Shown here: positions 34,101-46,370 of the stretch, one piece after another
Layout of the letters: each line of letters opens with the position of its first letter
Numbering within the stretch: position 1 is the stretch's first letter
Assembly (NCBI GenBank): GCA_963662175.1
Contig: OY759221.1
Coordinates: forward strand, 1,240,001 to 1,304,000
Source: Aradus depressus
Taxonomy: Eukaryota > Arthropoda > Insecta > Hemiptera > Aradidae
DNA: 64,000 bases
Direction: 5' to 3'
Program-made: the position numbers and the translations under genes
Notes under the pieces: model-generated
Seen by the model: only the letters and a program-made list of their open reading frames with translations
Told to the model about the DNA's origin: nothing
The model's database searches: none

Positions 34101-36035
34101 AATCATATGGGAAGGTTATTCCCATTTTTAGCATCTTTCACTCTCGAAAGTCAGTTACCATCAAAAATTTCAGTTTTCTTGCCTTTTCATTTGAATTAAA
34201 ATTATTGTAGTACGAAAGGGAACTACAGGCCCTTGGAGATGTATATGCCACGGTGAGAGGAAACATCCTTGAGTATATAGATGCCGTTTCTCCTTTGTAG
34301 ATGTATAGATCTTGTTGTATAAACATGTATGTATAACATATGTTATGGTTTAACGGAAACAAATATAATTATTAATGATACAATTCTTCCCTTCAAAAGG
34401 ACCTATCAAATCTGTGCATAACATTTCGGTGACGAGGCATCAGACAAATAGGGCAAGTTGATATTTTTTGAGTATCACATTACTTTTCGTTACAAGCCGA
34501 AAATGATAAACTAATTAACGATTAATTATGAAATTTATTATATTTCTGGTTTTATGCAGGGAAAATAACGGCATCTAAAACCGACTGAGTTGTTTTAAAA
34601 TATAAAATAAACTGCAATAAGATAAGTTAGCCTGAGAGGGTTTTGGGCATGCGCAGGAGTGCCAGAGAAGACTGAAAGCGACCTGACGGCAAACAGGCCT
34701 AAGACACTTGGTTGGTTTTCCTCCCTAAGAAAACAGTGCCTTCCTATCAAGGTTGTTGTGATCGCTCATATCCAGACTTCTTTACGTAAAGGAATGTTAT
34801 TTATTCCTTACAATTATATCTATTAATTGATTAAGTTAATTTACTAAGTAATTCATTATTTTTCTACTTTCCTGCCTGTCCCTAATGATTAATGATTATG
34901 ATTCAATGAATATAGATTTTCTAGGTGTATATCTTATTCAAACACCTCCTATCTTCTGTACTCAGTTCGTTCAAGTTCTGAAGGTTTGTCGGCCATATTG
35001 TAAACAAATCTGTGTTGGTGCAAGAATGCGCACTGAAGGCGAGGCAAGTTGCCTTCGTGCGCCAACCTGAAAGGCATCTTCATTTTTAATGTTTTTTGAA
35101 ATTTTGTTCCATACATTTTTTTTGTTATAGTTAAAAATAACATTTTCGAGTAGCAAGGGGGGAGGGGAATAAGCTTTCTATATTTTGTCCGGAAATCGCA
35201 CGTAATCAGCTTCTAGTAATTTCTAACTTCCATAAAATTTCAGCGGCAGAAGCTACACACTTGCAACTACAAGAATTGTACTAAAAAGTTGCATTATTAG
35301 ATTTATGAATAATAATGAAAAAACTGAAAATTGCACTGACTTGGCCCAGTCTCGCCACTGATACATTTAGAGTTAGCGTATATATGGATTGAAAGGGAGA
35401 CGAGCTCTGTTTAATGTCATTCCTTCCTGTCTATGGGAAGGTTGAAATTGCCACGTATCCGTTTGCGGAGCACCTCTCCAGTGCTACTTGGAAGTACAAG
35501 ACTGTCCTAAGTAGCGATCAGCTCTGGGGTTTGACAGGCAGATCTCCGCTACAGAGAGCACACTCCTGTCCGGGTGGTCCTCACAGCCCTCAGGTAGGTA
35601 TTCACTCAGCCAACCATCTCAGACAAAAGGATCCATCCCTTCAACACATTTTTTGTGTCGTCGATGAATTATGTACTTCCCCAGCGCGAATTAATAAACT
35701 AAGTGTTCTCTCTCGCCCTGAAGCCAACCTGCCGTTTTATTTGAAAATAAATATGTGTCGTTCTTGTGGGGTTAGTATATTCATTTTATCGGCAGTTATC
35801 GTGTTCACAGACATACCTACAGATAGGGGTTGTTTTTTTTATAAATATTCACCCAAATAGGCTTGAGGGAAGGGGGTTGTATTCAAAAACATAATAACTG
35901 CCTGTGAAATGACAGATTGTTATGAAATGTTTAATGTGGATTCAAGATCCAATAAGGACGAAACCTGTTGATTTTAAACGAAATCGACTGAAGGAAATGG
36001 GAATAAAAACAAATGTTGATCCTCTATAGACCGCA
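34101..36035. other. No gene supported
   Basis: Several frames of 60-150 codons, none recognisable. The largest (35414-35860) crosses family-1 repeat sequence (TGTACTTCCCCAGC at about 35671), so it is not called as a gene. Confidence 0.45.
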
Positions 36036-36100
36036 GACAACTCAGTTGTCGTCGGTCCTAGACAACACAGTTGTCGTCGGTCCTAGACAACACAGTTGTC
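36036..36100. repeat. 25-bp tandem repeat, about 3 copies, self-complementary
   Basis: GACAACWCAGTTGTCGTCGG recurs at 36036, 36061 and 36086. Each unit contains GACAAC...GTTGTC and can form a small hairpin. Confidence 0.88.
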
Positions 36101-36610
36101 GCCTCCTATTCTAAATTCTTCCTCATTAATCAAATACTTGTTTAAGATGCAAAATCTCGCCCTGAAGTGGACTTTTGTCTCTTCTTCTCTCCTCTACGTT
36201 CAAGAGGAGGTGATGCCCCCTCATAGCGAACCCTACATTCTCACGAAAGCCGAAAAGTTAGCTACACTGTCAGGGAAAGTTGAGAGTTGTACGTCCCAAT
36301 GTTGACAGACGTACACTTCTTCGTCCTGACTACCTAAAGATGCCACCTCATCTTAGCCCGATTCAGACTAAGGCTGGTATAGTCAGAGCTGAGGTCATAC
36401 AGAAGTGTCATCACTGAAAGATTCGCCGTGGAAATGATAGTAGAAGAAAACAAAAAAAGTACTATACAATTTATTTAGTTGTGAAATCATAAAACAATTC
36501 CGTTATTGATTATATATTATTGTATTACCTTTTACAAAAGCATCAAACAATATGAGGGTCTGGATATCTCGAAATAATTCGTAATATATACAAAACAATT
36601 GAATATAAAT
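36101..36610. other. No gene seen
   Basis: Short frames, nothing recognisable. Confidence 0.4.
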
Positions 36611-36970
36611 ATTATTTGAAACATATCTTTATCTAACATCACGGAACTCCTGACAACATCGCCACTATATTTGTTTCCTTTAATATTATTTGAAACATAT
36701 CTTTATCTAACATCACGGAACTCCTGACAACATCGCCACTATATTTGTTTCCTTTAATATTATTTGAAACATATCTTTATCTAACATCACGGAACTCCTG
36801 ACAACATCGCCACTATATTTGTTTCCTTTAATATTATTTGAAACATATCTTTATCTAACATCACGGAACTCCTGACAACATCGCCACTATATTTGTTTCC
36901 TTTAATATTATTTGAAACATATCTTTATCTAACATCACGGAACTCCTGACAACATCGCCACTATATTTGA
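36611..36970. repeat. 74-bp tandem repeat, 4.8 copies
   Basis: ATTATTTGAAACATATCTTT recurs at 36611, 36685, 36759, 36833 and 36907 with virtually no variation. Confidence 0.96.
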
Positions 36971-38824
36971 ATGAAAACTGACATTATTGCAGAGATATTG
37001 TGAAATAATTCGAATGGACTTGAAAAATAAAATACAACTTGTTTATTTGATATATTGTCTAATTTCACTAACTATATACATATACATGGGAGTACTTTCG
37101 GTATTTCTACCATCCTCAGCCAAAAGATATTTTTGGGCAATGTTTCAGCAATATAGCTTTAATAGTTTCCAAAATATGTGAGGGGGAAGGGGGAAGACGG
37201 ATAGACAGACAGACATCAAAAACACGTTAATAGAATTCCGTGGACGGTCTTCGACCTACGAAACCATAAAAAAAAGAAAGATGACTAGTACAGATAACAT
37301 GGTTGGGGTCTGGCTCCGATTGACGGGATATAAGAACTTATTGCCCCCCCGAGAAGCCCTCCTCCCGTCCTACATTTTAGACTGATTTTAAATACATCTC
37401 CAGTGATCAAATCTCGTTCGTGGCCCCATGTCCATATTTCATTGTATGGAGATTCTCGTCTTCACGAAGTCCAACAGATGCTCTCTGCTTCGCACATCAT
37501 CCTTCTCCAGAGTGAAGTTCTTGCAAAAAGCCACAAGGAACGAAAGCAACAAAACTTGGAGTTCCACGTCTCATCATTCAGGGACATTTACTTGTTATCT
37601 TCCTTCAAGTCCACGGCTACACGTTGCCATTTATTTAAAGATGAATCATCGTGAAAGAAAACACTTTTAGCGGAATTATAAATGTAAAATATTTATCATA
37701 ACTTAAAATATATTTTAAAACAGTATCTATTGTATTTAGAATTATTTATTGAGCTGAGTTTACGAAGCTCTTTCTTAGGCGTCTCATGTATTTCGTTGTA
37801 CTCGTACTCCTCCTAATCCCCTTTCCGAATGCTCCAAGACTCCACATTATCGTTCTTTAAGACTGGCTTCGGAAATTACACTTCCTTCACATAAAACCGA
37901 ATCTAATGATTTCCTTGATGAAATTAAGGTTACTTTTAGAGTTTCAATCTCTTCTCCAGTGATCACATATTTGCCCAAGACATGAACACTCTTCATCTTC
38001 ATTCCTCTCCAAGGCAAACGTTTGCCCTCCCAACTCTACTTCATGTTAACCTCTGAAGTTCACCTTGGAGTCACATTGGCCGAATGCCAGGCCAAATGGT
38101 GGATTTTTCCGTCCGAACTTACAACGTCCTACCAAGACCCGGGATCCTGATCTTGAAGAAGAATGACTGGCAGGAGGGTCTCCAGATAACATCTTCAGGA
38201 CGGGAGCTGTTCCTACCACTTAGACACTACCGCGCTCTGGTCTGTAATTTAATGGTCAAATTAATGTAGCCATTCAGCGGAGGACCCGCACTTTTAGTCT
38301 TTTTTGGCTTCTGTCCCATGCTTTTAATGTTGAAATCGTATGTAAAGTGCCTTCAGAACGTGTCCCTCCCAACTAACCGGAGCAGATAAATCAATTCCCA
38401 TCCTCTCCCATCATTTAAATATCAAATAAAATGAATAAAGAGAAGAATAAAGAATCGGGAGTTAAGTAAAGTTGTAGAAGGAATCGCATCTCTACGTAAT
38501 ATTAAATCCATGTGAAGCAACAAAAATGGTCGTCGGTGAATCATCAGCAATGTAATTCCCCAGCACGAATTATTTAACAAAGTTTTCGCTCTCCCCCTGA
38601 AACCAAACAAGTTGAAAATCAGTACCGAGGCATCTTTCTCAGTGATTACTGAATCATATTAAATATCGCGTCCGAACAATTATTATATCAACAGTTATAT
38701 GTTTTTGACTTGAGCTCTAAGCCCCCCCCAATCCCTTCGGCCGATTTCTCACAATATCAATAAGTGTCGTCCTGATGCATATAAAATGTTACGTCGATAT
38801 ATTCATTCTATTGGGGGTTATTGT
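36971..38824. other. No gene supported
   Basis: Balanced-composition stretches at 37390-37660 and 37870-38270 give frames without recognisable similarity. Both contain GTGATCA near TCTCCAG, so they may be related degenerate copies of an old repeat or pseudogene. Family-1 fragments lie near 38540-38620 and 38730-38770. Confidence 0.45.
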
Positions 38825-39145
38825 CTTGTGGCCATTACCTCTCTGTAGAGGTACGAAATTGTCCTAACACACAACTATTAGTCAGAATGAACCGGGAACT
38901 GTTGAGGTCTCCTGACAAATTGTGAGCTGACTGTATTAATGATAGATCCCACTTTATGGGTCTTGCGGCCATAACCTCTCTGTAGAGGTACGAAACTGTC
39001 CTAACACACAACTATTAGTCAGAATGAACGGGGAACTGTTGAAGTCTCCTGACAAATTGTGTGCTGACTATATTAATGATAGATCCCATTTCAAGTTACT
39101 AATGATCTCGTGGAGGTCTTGTGGCCATTACCTCTCGAAGGCTAC
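38825..39145. repeat. 137-bp direct repeat, 2 copies plus fragment
   Basis: CTCTCTGTAGAGGTACGAAA and the following AACTATTAGTCAGAATGAAC occur in units starting at 38830 and 38967. A third, shorter match begins at about 39123. Confidence 0.85.
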
Positions 39146-39870
39146 AGCTGACTCTCAATATATTTATTTATAATAAATGTGTCTCAGAAAATGAAATATA
39201 GTTCAGTATATAATTGTTGGTAAGTATATGTCAATTTTTTTTTTATTGACTTCGATAAAACGCAATGAAAAGAAGGACTCTTTTTGTTTTTTTCTTTTCA
39301 CAAATGCAGGCACTGTAAGAGGAGATGGACAGAGCATGCAAAATGAGGGGATGCAGGTAAGTGGGTGGGAGTTGGACACGCTACCGGAGGGCATTTGAAT
39401 AGCAGAATGCCAGAATAGCACTTAGGGGAAGAATGCCCAAAATTGTGAGGGGCCGCATCGGTTTTTTTTGTTTTTTGGCAATGTTTCACACGTCAAATGA
39501 GATCAAACAAGCCCCTATTCTCCTGGGGGTACAGTTCACATGGAGACCAAGCCATTAGGTCTAGGCTGGCTCAAGCAGGCAACGACGTAGGCAATGGGCT
39601 CTCAGACGAATTTGTACGTCGAGGATGGAAGTTTGAATGGAAAAATGTTGAAAGAGTACTTGATAAGGCACAGGCTCGAGTCCGCCACTTGATGAAGGTA
39701 TGGTTGTGATTACTTTATTTTTAAAAACAAACTCTTTTCTCTCTGTCACAACTTGATTGCATTAATATTGACAGTTTTGCTTATCAAATAATATTTCAGT
39801 CAAGATTGTAACTTAATATAATATTATTTCTTGACTACCAACTACTCTTACATATTATTACTATTTCAGT
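39146..39870. other. No gene supported
   Basis: A 70-codon plus frame (39497-39709) has balanced composition but no recognisable domain or splice context. Confidence 0.4.
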
Positions 39871-39950
39871 GAGCGACGATAGAGCGCGCTGGTAGTAGGT
39901 GATATGACCTCGTAGTTAAAGCCCGGGCATGAGTCACAATAACTAACTAC
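39871..39950 (+). mobile_element. SINE copy f, 3' fragment
   Basis: Only the stem-loop region and the 3' end are present: GAGCG...CGCGCTGG, GATATGACCTCGTAGTTAAA, GCCCGGGCATGAGTCACAAT, then an AACTAACTA tail. Confidence 0.82.
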
Positions 39951-40345
39951 TATTATTTCAATATTATTAGAATGTTATATATTATAATGTTCAAGGTAGC
40001 AAATAGTTTGCATTAGCCCAACAATTCCTCACCATTCAATGAATGTCTTCCACGATTTCATTGGGAAGAATCTTCAAAAGATAATTTGTAGAGAAATTAC
40101 AAGTTTATTCTGCTAACAGAAGATTCTGAAGGCAAACAAGGTACTGTGATGTACCTAAACAATTACTTACACACATTATAATTATTAATATATTACAAAA
40201 TCAATTATTATTATTTGTATAAAAAATTGCTGTTAGGAGTGAAGTAATAAATTAATTTGTGAATAAATATACAAATATTGACTTAGTCGCATTTTGTATA
40301 AAAAGGAATGGTAAAGAACCAATGAATGGAGAACAAAAAAAGACG
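39951..40345. other. AT-rich, nothing recognised
   Basis: Unique-looking flank of the satellite array. Confidence 0.4.
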
Positions 40346-43300
40346 AGAGACAGTCTAAGGAGAGATGTTTAAGGGTTAAGATGTTCGAGTAAAAAAAATA
40401 ACATTTCAAGTGTTGACAGTCTAAGGAGAGTGGTTTAGGGTGAACACAGTGCAAGTGTAGATGCGCCAAGAATTTCAAGTGTTGACAGTCTAAGGAGAGT
40501 GGTTTAGGGTGAACACAGTGCAAGTGTAGATGCGCCAAGAATTTCAAGTGTTGACAGTCTAAGGAGAGTGGTTTAGGGTGAACACAGTGCAAGTGTAGAT
40601 GCGCCAAGAATTTCAAGTGTTGACAGTCTAAGGAGAGTGGTTTAGGGTGAACACAGTGCAAGTGTAGATGCGCCAAGAATTTCAAGTGTTGACAGTCTAA
40701 GGAGAGTGGTTTAGGGTGAACACAGTGCAAGTGTAGATGCGCCAAGAATTTCAAGTGTTGACAGTCTAAGGAGAGTGGTTTAGGGTGAACACAGTGCAAG
40801 TGTAGATGCGCCAAGAATTTCAAGTGTTGACAGTCTAAGGAGAGTGGTTTAGGGTGAACACAGTGCAAGTGTAGATGCGCCAAGAATTTCAAGTGTTGAC
40901 AGTCTAAGGAGAGTGGTTTAGGGTGAACACAGTGCAAGTGTAGATGCGCCAAGAATTTCAAGTGTTGACAGTCTAAGGAGAGTGGTTTAGGGTGAACACA
41001 GTGCAAGTGTAGATGCGCCAAGAATTTCAAGTGTTGACAGTCTAAGGAGAGTGGTTTAGGGTGAACACAGTGCAAGTGTAGATGCGCCAAGAATTTCAAG
41101 TGTTGACAGTCTAAGGAGAGTGGTTTAGGGTGAACACAGTGCAAGTGTAGATGCGCCAAGAATTTCAAGTGTTGACAGTCTAAGGAGAGTGGTTTAGGGT
41201 GAACACAGTGCAAGTGTAGATGCGCCAAGAATTTCAAGTGTTGACAGTCTAAGGAGAGTGGTTTAGGGTGAACACAGTGCAAGTGTAGATGCGCCAAGAA
41301 TTTCAAGTGTTGACAGTCTAAGGAGAGTGGTTTAGGGTGAACACAGTGCAAGTGTAGATGCGCCAAGAATTTCAAGTGTTGACAGTCTAAGGAGAGTGGT
41401 TTAGGGTGAACACAGTGCAAGTGTAGATGCGCCAAGAATTTCAAGTGTTGACAGTCTAAGGAGAGTGGTTTAGGGTGAACACAGTGCAAGTGTAGATGCG
41501 CCAAGAATTTCAAGTGTTGACAGTCTAAGGAGAGTGGTTTAGGGTGAACACAGTGCAAGTGTAGATGCGCCAAGAATTTCAAGTGTTGACAGTCTAAGGA
41601 GAGTGGTTTAGGGTGAACACAGTGCAAGTGTAGATGCGCCAAGAATTTCAAGTGTTGACAGTCTAAGGAGAGTGGTTTAGGGTGAACACAGTGCAAGTGT
41701 AGATGCGCCAAGAATTTCAAGTGTTGACAGTCTAAGGAGAGTGGTTTAGGGTGAACACAGTGCAAGTGTAGATGCGCCAAGAATTTCAAGTGTTGACAGT
41801 CTAAGGAGAGTGGTTTAGGGTGAACACAGTGCAAGTGTAGATGCGCCAAGAATTTCAAGTGTTGACAGTCTAAGGAGAGTGGTTTAGGGTGAACACAGTG
41901 CAAGTGTAGATGCGCCAAGAATTTCAAGTGTTGACAGTCTAAGGAGAGTGGTTTAGGGTGAACACAGTGCAAGTGTAGATGCGCCAAGAATTTCAAGTGT
42001 TGACAGTCTAAGGAGAGTGGTTTAGGGTGAACACAGTGCAAGTGTAGATGCGCCAAGAATTTCAAGTGTTGACAGTCTAAGGAGAGTGGTTTAGGGTGAA
42101 CACAGTGCAAGTGTAGATGCGCCAAGAATTTCAAGTGTTGACAGTCTAAGGAGAGTGGTTTAGGGTGAACACAGTGCAAGTGTAGATGCGCCAAGAATTT
42201 CAAGTGTTGACAGTCTAAGGAGAGTGGTTTAGGGTGAACACAGTGCAAGTGTAGATGCGCCAAGAATTTCAAGTGTTGACAGTCTAAGGAGAGTGGTTTA
42301 GGGTGAACACAGTGCAAGTGTAGATGCGCCAAGAATTTCAAGTGTTGACAGTCTAAGGAGAGTGGTTTAGGGTGAACACAGTGCAAGTGTAGATGCGCCA
42401 AGAATTTCAAGTGTTGACAGTCTAAGGAGAGTGGTTTAGGGTGAACACAGTGCAAGTGTAGATGCGCCAAGAATTTCAAGTGTTGACAGTCTAAGGAGAG
42501 TGGTTTAGGGTGAACACAGTGCAAGTGTAGATGCGCCAAGAATTTCAAGTGTTGACAGTCTAAGGAGAGTGGTTTAGGATGAACACAGTGCAAGTGTAGA
42601 TGCGCCAAGAATTTCAAGTGTTGACAGTCTAAGGAGAGTGGTTTAGGGTGAACACAGTGCAAGTGTAGATGCGCCAAGAATTTCAAGTGTTGACAGTCTA
42701 AGGAGAGTGGTTTAGGGTGAACACAGTGCAAGTGTAGATGCGCCAAGAATTTCAAGTGTTGACAGTCTAAGGAGAGTGGTTTAGGGTGAACACAGTGCAA
42801 GTGTAGATGCGCCAAGAATTTCAAGTGTTGACAGTCTAAGGAGAGTGGTTTAGGGTGAACACAGTGCAAGTGTAGATGCGCCAAGAATTTCAAGTGTTGA
42901 CAGTCTAAGGAGAGTGGTTTAGGGTGAACACAGTGCAAGTGTAGATGCGCCAAGAATTTCAAGTGTTGTCAGTCTAAGGAGAGTGGTTTAGGGTGAACAC
43001 AGTGCAAGTGTAGATGCGCCAAGAATTTCAAGTGTTGACAGTCTAAGGAGAGTGGTTTAGGGTGAACACAGTGCAAGTGTAGATGCGCCAAGAATTTCAA
43101 GTGTTGACAGTCTAAGGAGAGTGGTTTAGGGTGAACACAGTGCAAGTGTAGATGCGCCAAGAATTTCAAGTGTTGACAGTCTAAGGAGAGTGGTTTAGGG
43201 TGAACACAGTGCAAGTGTAGATGCGCCAAGAATTTCAAGTGTTGACAGTCTAAGGAGAGTGGTTTAGGGTGAACACAGTGCAAGTGTAGATGCGCCAAGA

Positions 43301-45311
43301 ATTTCAAGTGTTGACAGTCTAAGGAGAGTGGTTTAGGGTGAACACAGTGCAAGTGTAGATGCGCCAAGAATTTCAAGTGTTGACAGTCTAAGGAGAGTGG
43401 TTTAGGGTGAACACAGTGCAAGTGTAGATGCGCCAAGAATTTCAAGTGTTGACAGTCTAAGGAGAGTGGTTTAGGGTGAACACAGTGCAAGTGTAGATGC
43501 GCCAAGAATTTCAAGTGTTGACAGTCTAAGGAGAGTGGTTTAGGGTGAACACAGTGCAAGTGTAGATGCGCCAAGAATTTCAAGTGTTGACAGTCTAAGG
43601 AGAGTGGTTTAGGGTGAACACAGTGCAAGTGTAGATGCGCCAAGAATTTCAAGTGTTGACAGTCTAAGGAGAGTGGTTTAGGGTGAACACAGTGCAAGTG
43701 TAGATGCGCCAAGAATTTCAAGTGTTGACAGTCTAAGGAGAGTGGTTTAGGGTGAACACAGTGCAAGTGTAGATGCGCCAAGAATTTCAAGTGTTGACAG
43801 TCTAAGGAGAGTGGTTTAGGGTGAACACAGTGCAAGTGTAGATGCGCCAAGAATTTCAAGTGTTGACAGTCTAAGGAGAGTGGTTTAGGGTGAACACAGT
43901 GCAAGTGTAGATGCGCCAAGAATTTCAAGTGTTGACAGTCTAAGGAGAGTGGTTTAGGGTGAACACAGTGCAAGTGTAGATGCGCCAAGAATTTCAAGTG
44001 TTGACAGTCTAAGGAGAGTGGTTTAGGGTGAACACAGTGCAAGTGTAGATGCGCCAAGAATTTCAAGTGTTGACAGTCTAAGGAGAGTGGTTTAGGGTGA
44101 ACACAGTGCAAGTGTAGATGCGCCAAGAATTTCAAGTGTTGACAGTCTAAGGAGAGTGGTTTAGGGTGAACACAGTGCAAGTGTAGATGCGCCAAGAATT
44201 TCAAGTGTTGTCAGTCTAAGGAGAGTGGTTTAGGGTGAACACAGTGCAAGTGTAGATGCGCCAAGAATTTCAAGTGTTGACAGTCTAAGGAGAGTGGTTT
44301 AGGGTGAACACAGTGCAAGTGTAGATGCGCCAAGAATTTCAAGTGTTGACAGTCTAAGGAGAGTGGTTTAGGGTGAACACAGTGCAAGTGTAGATGCGCC
44401 AAGAATTTCAAGTGTTGACAGTCTAAGGAGAGTGGTTTAGGGTGAACACAGTGCAAGTGTAGATGCGCCAAGAATTTCAAGTGTTGACAGTCTAAGGAGA
44501 GTGGTTTAGGGTGAACACAGTGCAAGTGTAGATGCGCCAAGAATTTCAAGTGTTGACAGTCTAAGGAGAGTGGTTTAGGGTGAACACAGTGCAAGTGTAG
44601 ATGCGCCAAGAATTTCAAGTGTTGACAGTCTAAGGAGAGTGGTTTAGGGTGAACACAGTGCAAGTGTAGATGCGCCAAGAATTTCAAGTGTTGACAGTCT
44701 AAGGAGAGTGGTTTAGGGTGAACACAGTGCAAGTGTAGATGCGCCAAGAATTTTAAGTGTTGACAGTCTAAGGAGAGTGGTTTAGGGTGAACACAGTGCA
44801 AGTGTAGATGCGCCAAGAATTTCAAGTGTTGACAGTCTAAGGAGAGTGGTTTAGGGTGAACACAGTGCAAGTGTAGATGCGCCAAGAATTTCAAGTGTTG
44901 ACAGTCTAAGGAGAGTGGTTTAGGGTGAACACAGTGCAAGTGTAGATGCGCCAAGAATTTTAAGTGTTGACAGTCTAAGGAGAGTGGTTTAGGGTGAACA
45001 CAGTGCAAGTGTAGATGCGCCAAGAATTTCAAGTGTTGACAGTCTAAGGAGAGTGGTTTAGGGTGAACACAGTGCAAGTGTAGATGCGCCAAGAATTTCA
45101 AGTGTTGACAGTCTAAGGAGAGTGGTTTAGGGTGAACACAGTGCAAGTGTAGATGCGCCAAGAATTTCAAGTGTTGACAGTCTAAGGAGAGTGGTTTAGG
45201 GTGAACACAGTGCAAGTGTAGATGCGCCAAGAATTTCAAGTGTTGACAGTCTAAGGAGAGTGGTTTAGGGTGAACACAGTGCAAGTGTAGATGCGCCAAG
45301 AATTTTAAGTG
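40346..45311. repeat. 69-bp satellite array, about 71 near-identical units plus one diverged edge unit
   Basis: GACAGTCTAAGGAGAGTGGT starts at 40415 and recurs every 69 bp; predicted unit starts fit through to the last one at 45245, so there are no net indels in 71 units. The unit also contains TTTAGGGTGAACACAGTGCA and GATGCGCCAAGAATTTCAAG. A diverged unit (40346-40414) marks the left edge. I saw few variants: A-to-T at 42969 and 44211 (18 units apart), G-to-A at about 42580, and C-to-T at about 44754, 44961 and 45306. Because 69 is divisible by three, the minus strand reads open for 909, 411 and 362 codons, broken only where the A-to-T variant makes TGA. These frames are treated as artefacts of periodicity. 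Confidence 0.98.
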
Positions 45312-45429
45312 GCCACAAAAAGAAAAAGAAAAGAAACTTTTAGAAATTAGTTCGTTAGATTTTTCATGTAAATAATTTGATTTTTTTCATTTTCCAATCT
45401 TAGTTTTTAAATTTATAATGAAGGTCAAT

Positions 45430-45500
45430 ATTATATAGGTCTAGGTAGGGATTATATAGGTCAATATAGGTCAATATTATATAGGTCTAGGTAGGGATTC
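45430..45500. repeat. Short direct duplication
   Basis: GGTCAATATTATATAGGTCT plus AGGTAGGGATT occurs twice, separated by a partial third copy. Confidence 0.8.
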
Positions 45501-45683
45501 ATTACATGATATTTATCATTTATTTATTGTTGACAGAGTCCAGTCTTTGATGAGTATGACATGTCTGGGCAACTGGAGGTGGATTGCCTTAACACTTATC
45601 TCTGAGCACTTGTATGTCGACTGAATTGCAGCACATCCCTCTTCAACCTTGTCGAGTCATCCTAAGGAACGTCTCCAGGCAAA

Positions 45684-46370
45684 TTGACGCCTCAGCAAGT
45701 CAAATTAAGGTTCATGATGTCAAAATTGGTAAGATATGTTGAAAAAATGTGTTGCATTATTTCTGAAGCCGTCAAGATTCCCTTATTAGGAAGGGATTGG
45801 TTTGATAAATTTAATAAAGCATGGAGGTACAGTTTTAGCCCGCAACACCAAATTCATCAGTTATATTTAGTCTTGATAGAAAAATTAATTCTGAAACTCA
45901 GGTTCTTTTAAAGAAATACTCTAATTTTATACATGGAAACAACCCTATCAACATTTTCATAGCCAATATTGTTTCCATCCCATCTTCTGTAGAGCATATG
46001 AAATCCTTTATCCTCGAAGAGCAAATAAAAGACTTCTTGGTAAAGGCATACCCTGCCCATTGTCTCAGTCATTCCAGACTTGAAGGAACTGTAAGTAAAA
46101 TGGTTGAAACGGAGCACTCCCCTCCCTCGTAGAGATGATCTGACAGAACATCCTTCATCTAATGCTGGTATCTCCACACAAACTCACCGTTAATAGTCAT
46201 CTTGGTCTCTTCGGAGTTCTTCGCCTTCCAGATGACATTAGATCCGCTCCATATATTTTTTATGTATTCATGGACCAGATCCTCGTCGAGCTGGGGGGAT
46301 TTGGCAGAAAGAGCTCCTCCGAATGTAAAAACAGATTGTTTAGTTTTACACCGTTTAAATAAATATAATC
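45684..46370 (+). pseudogene. Decayed Gypsy-type retrotransposon pol fragment (protease end and RT)
   Basis: Two blocks survive in order. At 45780-45803 the translation PLLGRDWF matches the end of a Gypsy-family aspartic protease. At 46180-46284, in another frame, a block including LTVNSHLGLF and SAPYIFYVFMDQIL matches the RT region of Ty3/Gypsy elements just before the catalytic motif. Between them are several stops and frame changes, and the YxDD catalytic motif is not recognisable downstream. The protease active site was not identified upstream. Protease-RT order and spacing fit a Gypsy pol with deletions. No LTRs were found. The fragment begins about 370 bp from the end of the 69-bp satellite. 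Minus-strand frames over this interval are shadows. Confidence 0.68.

Noticed and set aside
35414..35860. 148-codon frame
   Set aside because: Crosses family-1 repeat sequence; no recognisable similarity.
40233..45299. Three minus-strand reading frames of 909, 411 and 362 codons
   Set aside because: They lie in the 69-bp satellite; a period divisible by three keeps a frame open without selection. No similarity to known proteins.
40415..45311. CRISPR array
   Set aside because: Units are contiguous and identical with no unique spacers, and the sequence is eukaryotic.
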